From MFWN01 sp964594115 (GTDB lineage: Archaea > Nanobdellota > Nanobdellia > Pacearchaeales > GW2011-AR1): 43,245 nucleotides of DNA. The stretch spans positions 1-43,245 of the forward strand of contig CAZQLD010000009.1 in NCBI GenBank assembly GCA_964594115.1, written 5' to 3'. Position numbers and translations under genes: made by a program. The notes beneath the pieces were generated by a model. The model made no database searches. It saw only the letters and a list, made by a program, of their open reading frames with translations, and had not been told where the DNA came from. This document shows, one piece after another, positions 1-7,481 of this stretch (the first letter of the stretch is position 1; each line of letters starts with the position of its first letter).

Positions 1-7
1 GGTATTA

Positions 8-79
8 TGGCTCTGGGGAGAATTGAACTCCCGACCTTCTGCTCATGAGACAGATGTTCTGCCACTGAACTACAGAGCC
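8..79 (-). tRNA. tRNA-Met (CAT), elongator
   Basis: Read on the minus strand this folds into a full cloverleaf. The acceptor stem is GGCTCTG/CAGAGCC with discriminator A. The D-arm has a GTTC/GAAC stem, the anticodon loop is CTCATGA (anticodon CAT, G at position 37), and the T-arm is GGGAG-TTCAATT-CTCCC. CCA is not encoded. The G1:C72 pair argues against an initiator tRNA, which in archaea normally starts with A1:U72. A tRNA-Ile2 with a modified C34 cannot be excluded from the anticodon alone. No intron is seen. Confidence 0.93.
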
Positions 80-100
80 AAAGATAGAAGAGAGAAAGCA

Positions 101-110
101 TTTAAAAAGT
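101..110 (-). promoter_or_regulatory. TATA-like box for tRNA-Met
   Basis: On the minus strand the sequence ACTTTTTAAA lies 22-31 bp upstream of the tRNA 5' end, the usual distance of an archaeal TATA box from the start site. Confidence 0.5.
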
Positions 111-154
111 TAATGAAAAGAAAGAAATAAAAACCCTTTTACCTTGTTTTTGTT

Positions 155-532
155 ATGGCTAATGACTCTTTGATTAATATGACTGAAATTATAGATTCAC
201 TTAATCAGACGCTTATGAGTTCTGTTTCTCCTTTAATTACAATATTTAAAGCAGTAGGAATAGTGATTCTTATTTATATTATTTTTCTGATAATCCGGGC
301 TTTATTCAGATGGAGGACTATGGCTAAAATATCAAATACAGCCAAGAATGTAGCAGAGATTAATAGCAAGTTGGATATTTTAATTGAGAAGATAGATAAA
401 TTAGGAAAAAAAGAGAAGCTGAAAAAAGAGGGCTCAGAGCAGGGTGAGAAAAAAGGAATTTTTAAAAGGTTATTTAAGAAATCTGAAAAAAAAGAGCCTG
501 TTAAGAAGGAGAAACCTAAAAAGAAAAAATAA
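155..532 (+). CDS. Small single-span membrane protein with Lys-rich tail
   Basis: A protein of 125 residues and unknown function. One hydrophobic segment at about residues 28-48 (valine, isoleucine and leucine rich) is followed by a predicted amphipathic or coiled-coil stretch (about 58-90) and a strongly basic tail ending in a run of lysines. This suggests a membrane-anchored protein with a cytoplasmic basic domain that could touch nucleic acid or acidic lipid; that role is inference. The start is the first ATG, with an AT-rich TATA-like stretch near 120-134, about 27 bp upstream, so the message is probably leaderless. It is followed by the receiver-domain gene, which has its own promoter. 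Confidence 0.75.
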   Translation: MANDSLINMTEIIDSLNQTLMSSVSPLITIFKAVGIVILIYIIFLIIRALFRWRTMAKISNTAKNVAEINSKLDILIEKIDKLGKKEKLKKEGSEQGEKKGIFKRLFKKSEKKEPVKKEKPKKKK

Positions 533-566
533 AAAATTACATAATTTTTCTAGAGTTTATGTGGTG

Positions 567-574
567 TATAAATT
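567..574 (+). promoter_or_regulatory. TATA box for the receiver-domain gene
   Basis: TATAAATT lies 28-35 bp upstream of the ATG at 602, consistent with a leaderless or near-leaderless message. Confidence 0.55.
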
Positions 575-601
575 TTTATATGGCTATTTCTTAGGGTGTT
601 T

Positions 602-922
602 ATGAAGAAAATAAGATTATTATTAGTAGATGATATGGAATGGGTTTATGAAGAAGCAAAACTTAAACTTAAAGATAAATATATTATTGATTATGCAAAA
701 ACTGAGTTACAAGCATTAAAGAAAATTAAAGAAAACCATTATGACCTTGTTGTAACAGATTATTATTTAGGAAAGAACTCTCCAAAAGGGGGTTTAAAAA
801 TAATCAGAGCAGCAAAAGAAAAAGGTCTAAAAGCAATATTAATGAGTAAGGAAAATCGCAAAAAAGAAGCATTACAAGAGGGGGCAGAATTTATATTTAA
901 AAAAAATTTACTTAATTTATAA
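602..922 (+). CDS. Orphan response-regulator receiver domain
   Basis: A single receiver (REC) domain of 106 residues without any output domain. The acidic pair D10-D11 follows the first beta strand, the phospho-acceptor is D53 (VVTDYYLG), the switch Ser/Thr position is S82 in LMSKEN, and the conserved Lys is K100 or K101 in IFKKN. All active-site residues of the family are therefore present. No histidine kinase lies in the window, so the phosphodonor is unknown. A GTG at 596 in the same frame is an alternative start; the ATG at 602 was chosen because it sits about 30 bp from a TATA box. The next gene starts one base after the stop, suggesting co-expression with the coiled-coil protein. Confidence 0.85.
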   Translation: MKKIRLLLVDDMEWVYEEAKLKLKDKYIIDYAKTELQALKKIKENHYDLVVTDYYLGKNSPKGGLKIIRAAKEKGLKAILMSKENRKKEALQEGAEFIFKKNLLNL

Positions 923-923
923 A

Positions 924-1337
924 ATGGAAGATAAAAAAGATAGAGCAGAAAGATTAAAATACCTTAATCAAGAAAAAGAAAAACAAGAAGAGAGAAAAAT
1001 TTTTTACATTAGTCAGATAAATAAATTAAAAGATTTGATAAAATCAAACCAAAAAGAGATTAAGTATAATTGGGGATGGATAGCTTTTCATGAAAAATCA
1101 ATAGAGAATCATAAAAAAAGGATTCAAAGTATAGTAAAGTTTAATGAAAAACAAGATCAAGAGAAAAAATTAGATTTTCATATTAAGGAAATTAAAAATC
1201 ATCATGAGGGGTATATCAAATTCCACAAAAAAGAAATTGATTTTATGAAAAAAGAAATTCAATTATTTAAACATGGCGTAAAGAAGTGCGATGAACAGAT
1301 AGTTTTTTTAGGAAATAAAATAAATAAGGTTAATTAA
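924..1337 (+). CDS. Coiled-coil protein co-transcribed with receiver domain
   Basis: A 137-residue, highly charged protein (Lys, Glu, His rich) that is almost entirely predicted alpha-helical coiled coil, with no signal peptide or membrane span. No family was recognised. The ATG follows the stop of the receiver-domain gene by one base, so translation is probably coupled. It could be an effector or partner of the receiver domain. It has no recognisable H-box or ATP-binding motif, so it is not an evident kinase. Confidence 0.75.
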   Translation: MEDKKDRAERLKYLNQEKEKQEERKIFYISQINKLKDLIKSNQKEIKYNWGWIAFHEKSIENHKKRIQSIVKFNEKQDQEKKLDFHIKEIKNHHEGYIKFHKKEIDFMKKEIQLFKHGVKKCDEQIVFLGNKINKVN

Positions 1338-1347
1338 AAAATAAAAA

Positions 1348-1364
1348 AGGGAAAAATAATCCCT
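1348..1364 (-). terminator. Hairpin plus T-tract downstream of alba
   Basis: A 5-bp perfect hairpin (AGGGA/TCCCT, 7-nt loop) is followed on the minus strand by TTTTTATTTTTT. It lies 23 bp past the alba stop codon in the convergent gap with the coiled-coil gene. Archaeal termination depends mostly on the U-tract. Confidence 0.5.
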
Positions 1365-1386
1365 CAAAATCAATTTGCTTCTGTTT

Positions 1387-1698
1387 TTATTTTTTAGCTA
1401 GTGTTATTTCTATTGTGGAAACATTCACTTTTTTGCCTTCTTTGTTTTCGAATTCTTCACTGTCTATTTTTATGTCTTTTACTCCTGTATTCTGTTCTTT
1501 GAGGAATCTCTTTGTTGCCACTTCTGCCACATCTACTGCTCTACTGATAAATTTTCCTCTTGCTTTTACTACTACTTCACTGCTGCCTTTGGTTGTGAAC
1601 TGCATTACTACTCCTGTTACGTAATTCATAAAAGGCTTGCTTCCAATAAAGACAACGTTGTCGTCGTCTTTCTTTCGTGATTTTTGTTCTTCTGCCAT
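1387..1698 (-). CDS. alba: Alba family DNA/RNA-binding chromatin protein
   Basis: A 103-residue Alba protein, the abundant archaeal chromatin and RNA-binding dimer. The family signature is clear: NVVFIGSKPFMNYVTGVV near the N-terminus, including the KP at the nucleic-acid contact loop, then the helix RGKFISRAVDVAEVATKRF, and a C-terminal beta hairpin ending in STIEITLAK. The start is placed at MAEEQ because an almost perfect Shine-Dalgarno, AGGAGGTC, lies directly upstream; an in-frame ATG 13 codons earlier precedes this site and is unlikely. It lies downstream of eS17 in the same direction with a gap of about 60 bp that carries a TATA-like sequence, so it may have its own transcript. Confidence 0.95.
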   Translation of the reverse strand: MAEEQKSRKKDDDNVVFIGSKPFMNYVTGVVMQFTTKGSSEVVVKARGKFISRAVDVAEVATKRFLKEQNTGVKDIKIDSEEFENKEGKKVNVSTIEITLAKK

Positions 1699-1701
1699 TT
1701 T

Positions 1702-1709
1702 GACCTCCT
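1702..1709 (-). promoter_or_regulatory. Strong Shine-Dalgarno that sets the alba start
   Basis: AGGAGGTC on the minus strand, 3 nt before the ATG at 1698. Most genes in this window lack such a site, so this one probably marks high expression and a leadered message. Confidence 0.75.
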
Positions 1710-1756
1710 GGTTATTTTGTTCGGTTGTCGTAAGCAATGAAATTGCCTGACTATAA

Positions 1757-1945
1757 TTATCTCTCTTGTTTTTCTCTTTTCTTAAGTCTTGAAATGTATC
1801 CTGCTATTTTATTTCTTATTCTTTTGCTTGGCATGGTGTTTCCAAGTAGCTTTTTATTTTTATTAAAGTTCTCACTAAAAACATTCTCTTCTTTAAGTAA
1901 ATTTTTTGCAGTCCTTTTGATTAATGCTGATTTTATGCGTCCCAT
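1757..1945 (-). CDS. rps17e: Small-subunit ribosomal protein eS17
   Basis: At 62 residues this matches the short archaeal eS17 form. It opens with MGRIKSALIKRTAKNLL and contains the conserved KRIRNKIAGYISRL segment. It belongs to the 30S subunit, in a family shared by archaea and eukaryotes and absent from bacteria. It lies between alba and the wHTH protein on the same strand and has its own upstream TATA-like element. Confidence 0.95.
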   Translation of the reverse strand: MGRIKSALIKRTAKNLLKEENVFSENFNKNKKLLGNTMPSKRIRNKIAGYISRLKKREKQER

Positions 1946-1969
1946 ATTATCTTTCTTCGAGTTTTTTTA

Positions 1970-1983
1970 CTTATTTAAATTTT
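1970..1983 (-). promoter_or_regulatory. TATA-like element for eS17
   Basis: AAAATTTAAATAAG on the minus strand, 25-38 bp before the eS17 ATG. Confidence 0.4.
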
Positions 1984-2001
1984 GCTGTTTTTAAGTCTAT
2001 A

Positions 2002-2877
2002 TTACTGAAGTTTCCTTAATTTTAAGAGTGAATCCCATTTTTCCGCATAAGCTAGTGCTTTTTTGTGTATATCTTGTGGGAAGATTACTAAGGCAGGCAT
2101 TTTTAGTGTTTGGGACTTTTGCAGAGTTATTCTTAAATCATTTTCTGTTATTCTTTTTTTATCTTTAGCTACGCATAAAAATCTAATTTTTCCCAGAGCA
2201 GAGTTTATCCTTATTATTATGGATAATTCTTTTTTCTTTATTTCTCTTTCTTCTAAGACTTCTATATTATTATTTTGTAGGAGGGTTATTACTTTAGTGG
2301 CAAAATCTGATTTTTCTTTTTTTGGACCCTCTTTTTTTAGTCCAATGTCTAATTGCTGTTCTCGTTTTATTTTTGTTTGTTCTCCTTTTATTTTTAGTGC
2401 TTCTTGCTTTATTTTTATTTTAGTTGGTTTTGCAGCCTTTGGAGTTTCAAAAATTGCCCTTATTTCATTCTCTCCCATAGAATGGAATCTCCAAAAAATC
2501 TCATTATCTTTTGTAAAAGGAAAGGCAAAATCTTTTATGTTTCTTAAAGCAACTCTTATTGCCGGCTCTTGTTTTTTATCTTCTAGGATTTTATTTTTTC
2601 TTAAAAGGAGGAAAGCTTCTTTTTCTTTTCCAGGCATATATGGATGAAATTTTTCAAGAGCTTCTTTTTGTCCTTCTAAGAAGTATAGTGGACTGCCGCC
2701 TACTTTCATGTTACTTATTTTTATTATTTTGTCTTTGGCGAGTTCAGAAAGAAAAGCTCCTGCAAATAATGAACTTAGGCCTATCTGACTTGCTATTCTT
2801 ACTGGTAGAGAAGGGCCTTTAAGTTTGAGAATATCAATTATTTTCTGCCTTGTAGCATTCATATCATTCTCTTGCAT
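2002..2877 (-). CDS. wHTH protein with possible nuclease-like C-terminal domain
   Basis: A 291-residue protein in three parts. Residues about 5-70 look like a winged helix-turn-helix (helices around SLPVRIASQIGLSSLFAGAF, then a wing with GGSPLYFL). A lysine-rich charged linker runs from about 145 to 185. The C-terminal domain of about 100 residues has alternating strands and helices (IIIRINSALGKIRFLCVAK, then MPALVIFP), which recalls the PD-(D/E)XK restriction-like or Holliday-resolvase fold. The nuclease link is fold-level inference and no complete catalytic triad was confirmed. It sits upstream of eS17 on the same strand. An alternative start is the ATG at codon 6. Confidence 0.75.
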   Translation of the reverse strand: MQENDMNATRQKIIDILKLKGPSLPVRIASQIGLSSLFAGAFLSELAKDKIIKISNMKVGGSPLYFLEGQKEALEKFHPYMPGKEKEAFLLLRKNKILEDKKQEPAIRVALRNIKDFAFPFTKDNEIFWRFHSMGENEIRAIFETPKAAKPTKIKIKQEALKIKGEQTKIKREQQLDIGLKKEGPKKEKSDFATKVITLLQNNNIEVLEEREIKKKELSIIIRINSALGKIRFLCVAKDKKRITENDLRITLQKSQTLKMPALVIFPQDIHKKALAYAEKWDSLLKLRKLQ

Positions 2878-2925
2878 GAAACAGTTAGACAGATTAGGAT
2901 TATAAATTTTGTTATACTTCTTTAA

Positions 2926-3861
2926 CTACTTTACAAAAAACTCAATAATTACAAATAGAACATATATTAAGATTAGGCTGATGCCTTCAAGAGTTTCGAG
3001 TTTTCTTCCTGTTGATATGAATGTAAGAAAAATAAAGGCACAGATGAACATGAATAAAGAAGAGATTAAAAAAGGAAGAAATTCTGCTTGTATTGGGGAG
3101 ATTATAGAAACAATTCCTAAAATCAGAGTTGAATTAACTACTATGGTTCCAATCTGGTCTCCAATACTCATTTCTTTATGCTCTAACTTTGAAGCAGAGA
3201 TTCCAAATACAAGTTCAGGAAGAGTGGTTGCTATTGATAATAAAAATAATCCAATAAGTATTTTAGGAAGATTTAAATCTATTGCTAAAAGAGAGGCGTA
3301 TTTAACAACATAGTTTGAGGAGATAATAAGTCCAATTAGTGCTGCAAGAAAAATAAGAAGGTAAAGAAATTTATTTTTGTTCACAATTCCATTTTCCATT
3401 TTTTTAGCATACTCTTTTCTTTTTTTGAGAACTCTATAAGCATTTGCAGCAAAAAAGCATATTAAGATTACACCATCTATTCTTGAAAGAGATCTTCCTA
3501 GGATATAAAGTATTATTATTAAGAGTATTGCTCCTAACATAAAATTAGCATCTTTACTGATTTTCTTTCCTGTTTTTATTTCCTTGCTCACAAGGATTAT
3601 TATTCCAGTAATTAAAGTTAGGTTTAGTATATTGGCTCCGATTACATTTCCTAAGCTTAATGATGGGGTTCCAGAAAGAGCAGAGGAAATTCCTACAAAC
3701 AACTCTGGCATAGAAGTGGCAAGAGCCATGATTATAAATGCAGCTGAAAATTCAGAAATCCTTAGAAAGCGCGCGATTTTGCTTAAAGATTTTACAAGCA
3801 AACTACCACTTACTATCAAAACTATACATGATAAGGCAAAGTACAAAATATTTTCCAGCAT
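2926..3861 (-). CDS. Na+/Ca2+ exchanger-like membrane protein (CaCA family)
   Basis: At 311 residues with about ten hydrophobic spans, this is the normal size for prokaryotic CaCA exchangers of the YrbG/NCX type, which move Ca2+ against Na+ or H+ across the cytoplasmic membrane. Both inverted alpha-repeats are visible: ATSMPELFVG (about residues 48-57) followed by GNVIGANILN, and ATTLPELVFG in the second half followed by GDQIGTIVVNSTL. The ion-binding glutamate is present in each repeat (PEL). A short basic cytoplasmic loop divides the halves. The exact ion is not decided by sequence. Confidence 0.92.
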   Translation of the reverse strand: MLENILYFALSCIVLIVSGSLLVKSLSKIARFLRISEFSAAFIIMALATSMPELFVGISSALSGTPSLSLGNVIGANILNLTLITGIIILVSKEIKTGKKISKDANFMLGAILLIIILYILGRSLSRIDGVILICFFAANAYRVLKKRKEYAKKMENGIVNKNKFLYLLIFLAALIGLIISSNYVVKYASLLAIDLNLPKILIGLFLLSIATTLPELVFGISASKLEHKEMSIGDQIGTIVVNSTLILGIVSIISPIQAEFLPFLISSLFMFICAFIFLTFISTGRKLETLEGISLILIYVLFVIIEFFVK

Positions 3862-3876
3862 TTTCTCTTTTTTTAG

Positions 3877-4494
3877 TTAGGGTTTTATCCACTTGACCTC
3901 ATAATAAGTTACATCTTCTTCTTCGTCGACAATACCTATAAGTAAGTTTTTCTTTGTTGAGTGTGCTACACGATTTTTAGCTGAGAATTCATGCCAGGTT
4001 AAATGTGAGTTTTCTGATACAGGATAGAATATCCATCTTGCATGGTCTTGTCCTGGCTTAACTCCTCGGTCATAAACTCTGAAATCTGCTCCAAACTTAA
4101 GGGCGGTTTTGATAATAAAACCCCTGTTTCGCATGTTTCTAAAAGCAATATATTTTGTTCTTATGTTTTCATCTTTTTTTCTTGCTTTTTCTATTAATTG
4201 ATCAAACTTTAGTTTTTTCTTGTTAAAACTTATTTCTATCTTAGATTTTTCAAGAAGATAAAGAGCTTCAAAAATAGAGTAAATTATCTTGCCCTCTTTT
4301 TTTTCTCCAAATCTGCTCTGAGAGTGGAGGGACATTGCTTCTTTTTTATTGCTAGAAACATTTTCCCCATTAAAAACAGCTTTTATCTTGCCTATTTTTG
4401 ATTTTACAGTTTTCTTTTTTGTCGCTTTCTTTTCTACTTCTTTTTTCTTGCTTTTTTTGACAGGCTTCTTTTTTACTGACCTTTTTTTCACCAT
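3877..4494 (-). CDS. endA: tRNA-splicing endonuclease EndA
   Basis: A 205-residue archaeal tRNA-intron endonuclease, which cuts pre-tRNA at bulge-helix-bulge motifs. The catalytic triad is visible in the C-terminal domain: Y141 (DFRVYDRG), H151 (GQDHARW) and K182 (STKKNLLIG). The Y-to-H spacing of 10 and H-to-K spacing of 31 equal those in the Methanocaldococcus enzyme (Y115, H125, K156). The N-terminal 35 residues are an extra Lys-rich extension. The length fits the homotetrameric or single-domain type, which needs no second subunit gene. A substrate candidate, intron-bearing tRNA-Arg, is encoded in this window at 33563-33664. Confidence 0.95.
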   Translation of the reverse strand: MVKKRSVKKKPVKKSKKKEVEKKATKKKTVKSKIGKIKAVFNGENVSSNKKEAMSLHSQSRFGEKKEGKIIYSIFEALYLLEKSKIEISFNKKKLKFDQLIEKARKKDENIRTKYIAFRNMRNRGFIIKTALKFGADFRVYDRGVKPGQDHARWIFYPVSENSHLTWHEFSAKNRVAHSTKKNLLIGIVDEEEDVTYYEVKWIKP

Positions 4495-4626
4495 ATTCTA
4501 ATATCTATTGGGAAAAATATATAAATGTATGTTTTTTATTATCTTTATGAAAATACTGACATTACAATCAATTGTATTAGTGTTAGTCTTAGCTCTATAA
4601 GAGCTGTTTTCTACTTTTTTTCTAAA

Positions 4627-4905
4627 ATGGCTCTTGAATTTATATGTGCTAAAGCTCTAGAACAGGGAAAGAAAATAATTTTGCCTAGGTCTGCAAACAT
4701 ATATAAAATAGATTTTTTAAATAAGAAGGTAAGCTTTTATTACAGCAATCCTGGAGGGGTTTATTTAGGACTAAATACATGGAAAGTCCCTTTAAATGCA
4801 AGAGAGATGGATTTTGATATAAGGAGTGATAAAATAGGGGGCTATATAATCTTTTCAAGATTCTATAACCTTAAGGGAAACCTTTTAAAAATCAGAAACC
4901 GATAA
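4627..4905 (+). CDS. Hypothetical protein upstream of leuS
   Basis: A 92-residue soluble-looking protein with alternating beta-strand pattern (KIILPRS, VSFYYSN, IGGYIIFSRF). No family recognised. An in-frame ATG at 4525 would add 34 residues, but that extension is low in complexity and lies on a probable TATA element (ATATATAAAT near 4517), so the internal ATG is preferred; this is a judgement, not proof. leuS starts 6 bases after the stop, so the two are probably co-transcribed. Confidence 0.6.
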   Translation: MALEFICAKALEQGKKIILPRSANIYKIDFLNKKVSFYYSNPGGVYLGLNTWKVPLNAREMDFDIRSDKIGGYIIFSRFYNLKGNLLKIRNR

Positions 4906-4911
4906 TATAGT

Positions 4912-7371
4912 ATGAAAGGAAAAATTAATTTCAAAAAGATAGAGAAAAAGTGGCAGGATAAATGGGAGAGAAAAAAAGTTTTTCAGGTTAAAGAAGGAAA
5001 AAAGAAGAAATTTTATGTTTTAGAGATGTTTGCTTATCCAAGCGGAAGTGGATTGCATATGGGTCATGCTTTTAATTATACTATAGGGGATATTTATGCA
5101 AGATTTAAAAGACTGCAGGGCTTTAATGTCTTATATCCTACAGGTTATGATTCTTTAGGTTTGCCAGCTGAAAACGCTGCAATTAAAGCAGGCACTCATC
5201 CAAAAAAATATACTGAAAAAGCAATTAGTAATTTTATATCCCAACAAAAATCTTTGGGATTAAGTTATGACTGGAGTAGAATGTTTGCAACACATGATCC
5301 TTTTTATTATAAATGGGACCAATGGATTTTTCTCAAGATGTTTGAAAAAGGTTTAGCTTATAGAAAAAAAGCCCCTGTTAATTTTTGCAGGAAATGTGAT
5401 ACGGTTTTAGCTAATGAGCAGGTTCATAATGGTAGGTGTTGGAGGCATACAGATACAGAAGTAGAGGAGAAACTATTAGAACAATGGTTTTTTAAAATTA
5501 CAGATTATGCATCTGAACTTTATGATACTAGTAAGTTAAAGGGTTGGCCAGAAGATGTCAAAACAATGCAGAAAAACTGGATTAATGAAAAAGAATGGAT
5601 AGATATAGATTATGAAGTTGTTGGAAGCAAGAAAAAGATTACTGTTTCTACAACCCGCCCAGATACAAATTTCGGCGCAACTTTTATTGTTATGGCTCCA
5701 GAACATCCTTTATTGTCTAAGGAGGAGGGATTGATTCCTGAAGAATATAGAAAACTTATTGATGATTATGCAAAAGAGGCTAAGAAGAAAACAGAAGAAG
5801 AAAGAATAGAAGAAGGAACAAAGAAAACAGGAGTTTTTACAGGATTATATTGTCTGAATCAACTAACTGGAAAGAAAATGCCTATTTGGATTACTGATTT
5901 TGTTTTAATGTCTGTTGGTACTGGAGCGGTTGTAGGCGTTCCTGGACATGATGTGAGGGATTTTGAGTTCGCAAAAAAGTTTGAGCTTCCAGTAATACGG
6001 GTTGTAGTTGGAAAAGATGGGGATAAGTCTGAGATTACTAGAAAAGAGCAGGTTCAGGAAGAAGAAGGGATTATGATTAATTCTAGTTTTTTAGACGGCT
6101 TAGATGTGCATAAAGCTACTAAGAAAATAATGGATTATATAGAAAAAAAAGGTTGGGGGAGAAGAACAGTAAGATATCGTTTAAAAGACTGGCTTATTTC
6201 AAGGCAGAGATATTGGGGAACTCCGATACCTATAATTTATTGCAAGAAATGCGGGATAGTATCTGTACCTGAGAAAGAGCTGCCTGTTAAATTGCCTGAG
6301 AAAGTTAAATTTGGAAAAGGCAATCCTTTGGAAACTGCCAAAAGCTGGGCGGAGGTTAAGTGCCCTAAGTGTAAAGGAGAGGCAAGAAGAGAAACAGACA
6401 CAATGGATACTTTTGTTAATTCTTCATGGTATTTTTTAAGATATACCAATAGCAAGAATAATAACCGCATTTTTGATAAGAAAAAAGTTGATTACTGGAT
6501 GCCTATTGACCAGTATATTGGAGGAAAAGAGCATGCTTGCATGCATTTGATTTATTTTAGATTTTATACTAAGTTTTTGAAGGATTTAAGTTTATTGAAG
6601 ATGGATGAGCCTGCTTTGAAATTATTTAATCAGGGAATGGTTTGTGGCCCAGATGGTGCGGTTATGAGCAAGTCAAAAGGGAATATTATAAATCCTCTTG
6701 AGGTTATTAATAGATACAGCACAGATATCTTAAGACTGTATCTTGTTTCAACAGCAGGACCTGATAAGGATTTTATTTGGAGCGAAAAAGGAGTCCAGGG
6801 AAGCTTAAGATTTATTAGTAAGGTTGTGGACTTTTTTAATAGAGTGGAGATTGGAAAGTCTTCTAGAAAAATTGAAAGCAGGGTGAACAAAGCAATTAAG
6901 GAAATAACTTCTGATATTGAGAATTTTAAATATAATTTAGCTGTCATAAAATTAAGAGGATTGTTTGAAAGCATTGAGAAAGAAAGAGAAATAAATAAGA
7001 AAAATTTAGAGAGTTTTTTAAAACTTTTACATCCGTTTTGTCCGCATATTACAGAAGAATTATGGGAGAGCCTTGGTGGGAAGTGCTTTATTAGTTTGGA
7101 AAGTTGGCCTAAAGCTGATGAAAAGAAAATTGATGAGAAGTTTGAAGAGCAAGATAAAGCAGTTGAAAAGCTAAAAGAGGATATTAATAATATTAAAAAA
7201 ATTACAGGAAAAGAAGGCAAGATATATGTTTATGTCTTGCCTAAAGAACTTGAACTTTACAAAGATTTAGAAGGAATTAATGTTTTTTCAGTTAATGATA
7301 GGGAAAAATATGATCCTGAAAATAAATCTAAAAAAGCGAAACCAGGAAAGCCTGCGATTTATCTGGCATAG
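4912..7371 (+). CDS. leuS: Leucyl-tRNA synthetase, bacterial type
   Basis: This 819-residue class I synthetase charges tRNA-Leu. The HIGH motif appears as HMGH at residues 49-52 within MFAYPSGSGLHMGH, the KMSKS loop as VMSKSKGN near 584, and the CP1 editing domain carries STTRPDTNFGATF. A zinc-type CRKC motif lies near 158 and CKKC/CPKC pairs follow later. The YPSG motif, the position of CP1 and the short C-terminal domain match bacterial LeuRS (about 820-860 residues) rather than the 930-plus residue archaeal/eukaryotic type. It therefore looks horizontally acquired by an ancestor. It follows a small gene with a 6-base gap. Confidence 0.95.
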   Translation: MKGKINFKKIEKKWQDKWERKKVFQVKEGKKKKFYVLEMFAYPSGSGLHMGHAFNYTIGDIYARFKRLQGFNVLYPTGYDSLGLPAENAAIKAGTHPKKYTEKAISNFISQQKSLGLSYDWSRMFATHDPFYYKWDQWIFLKMFEKGLAYRKKAPVNFCRKCDTVLANEQVHNGRCWRHTDTEVEEKLLEQWFFKITDYASELYDTSKLKGWPEDVKTMQKNWINEKEWIDIDYEVVGSKKKITVSTTRPDTNFGATFIVMAPEHPLLSKEEGLIPEEYRKLIDDYAKEAKKKTEEERIEEGTKKTGVFTGLYCLNQLTGKKMPIWITDFVLMSVGTGAVVGVPGHDVRDFEFAKKFELPVIRVVVGKDGDKSEITRKEQVQEEEGIMINSSFLDGLDVHKATKKIMDYIEKKGWGRRTVRYRLKDWLISRQRYWGTPIPIIYCKKCGIVSVPEKELPVKLPEKVKFGKGNPLETAKSWAEVKCPKCKGEARRETDTMDTFVNSSWYFLRYTNSKNNNRIFDKKKVDYWMPIDQYIGGKEHACMHLIYFRFYTKFLKDLSLLKMDEPALKLFNQGMVCGPDGAVMSKSKGNIINPLEVINRYSTDILRLYLVSTAGPDKDFIWSEKGVQGSLRFISKVVDFFNRVEIGKSSRKIESRVNKAIKEITSDIENFKYNLAVIKLRGLFESIEKEREINKKNLESFLKLLHPFCPHITEELWESLGGKCFISLESWPKADEKKIDEKFEEQDKAVEKLKEDINNIKKITGKEGKIYVYVLPKELELYKDLEGINVFSVNDREKYDPENKSKKAKPGKPAIYLA

Positions 7372-7386
7372 ATTTAAAAATATAGG

Positions 7387-7400
7387 TTTATAATTAAATA
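7387..7400 (+). promoter_or_regulatory. TATA box upstream of the WalJ-like gene
   Basis: TTTATAATTAAATA; a start site about 25 bp downstream would fall at 7412-7420, exactly at the base of the hairpin at 7415-7454. Confidence 0.5.
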
Positions 7401-7414
7401 GGAAAAAAGAGGAC

Positions 7415-7454
7415 AATGAAAACAACGAAAATCAAAGATTTTCGAGTTTCCATT
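7415..7454 (+). promoter_or_regulatory. Long leader hairpin before the WalJ-like gene
   Basis: An inner perfect 8-bp stem, CGAAAATC (7426-7433) with GATTTTCG (7437-7444), has an AAA loop. It is extended by an outer 9-bp stem, AATGAAAAC with GTTTCCATT, with one A-C mismatch and a small internal loop. The predicted transcript starts at the base of the hairpin, so the 5' end of the message would be a stem-loop. It could control translation or stability, or be the terminator of leuS. Confidence 0.5.
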
Positions 7455-7481
7455 TTTGTAATAGAGTTAGAACAAAAATGA
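7416..7481 (+). CDS. Possible 21-codon leader ORF overlapping the WalJ-like start
   Basis: ATG at 7416 opens 21 codons (MKTTKIKDFRVSIFVIELEQ then K) ending in TGA that overlaps the downstream ATG as ATGA. The ATG lies about 25 bp from the TATA box, so it may be the first codon of a leaderless message, with translation coupling into the hydrolase gene. It is embedded in the hairpin. Too short for confidence; it may be chance. Confidence 0.3.
   Translation: MKTTKIKDFRVSIFVIELEQK

Noticed and set aside
1699..1737. Upstream ATG of alba adding 13 residues
   Set aside because: A strong AGGAGGTC lies inside that extension, right before the internal ATG.
2063..2822. Long open frames on the plus strand opposite the wHTH gene
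   Set aside because: They mirror the minus-strand gene; their products are Phe/Ser/Leu-rich, typical of antisense frames in AT-rich DNA, and lack promoters.
4548..4601. 17-codon ORF MKILTLQSIVLVLVLAL about 25 bp after a TATA-like box
   Set aside because: Too short and hydrophobic, no conservation evidence; left as part of the leader of the gene at 4627.
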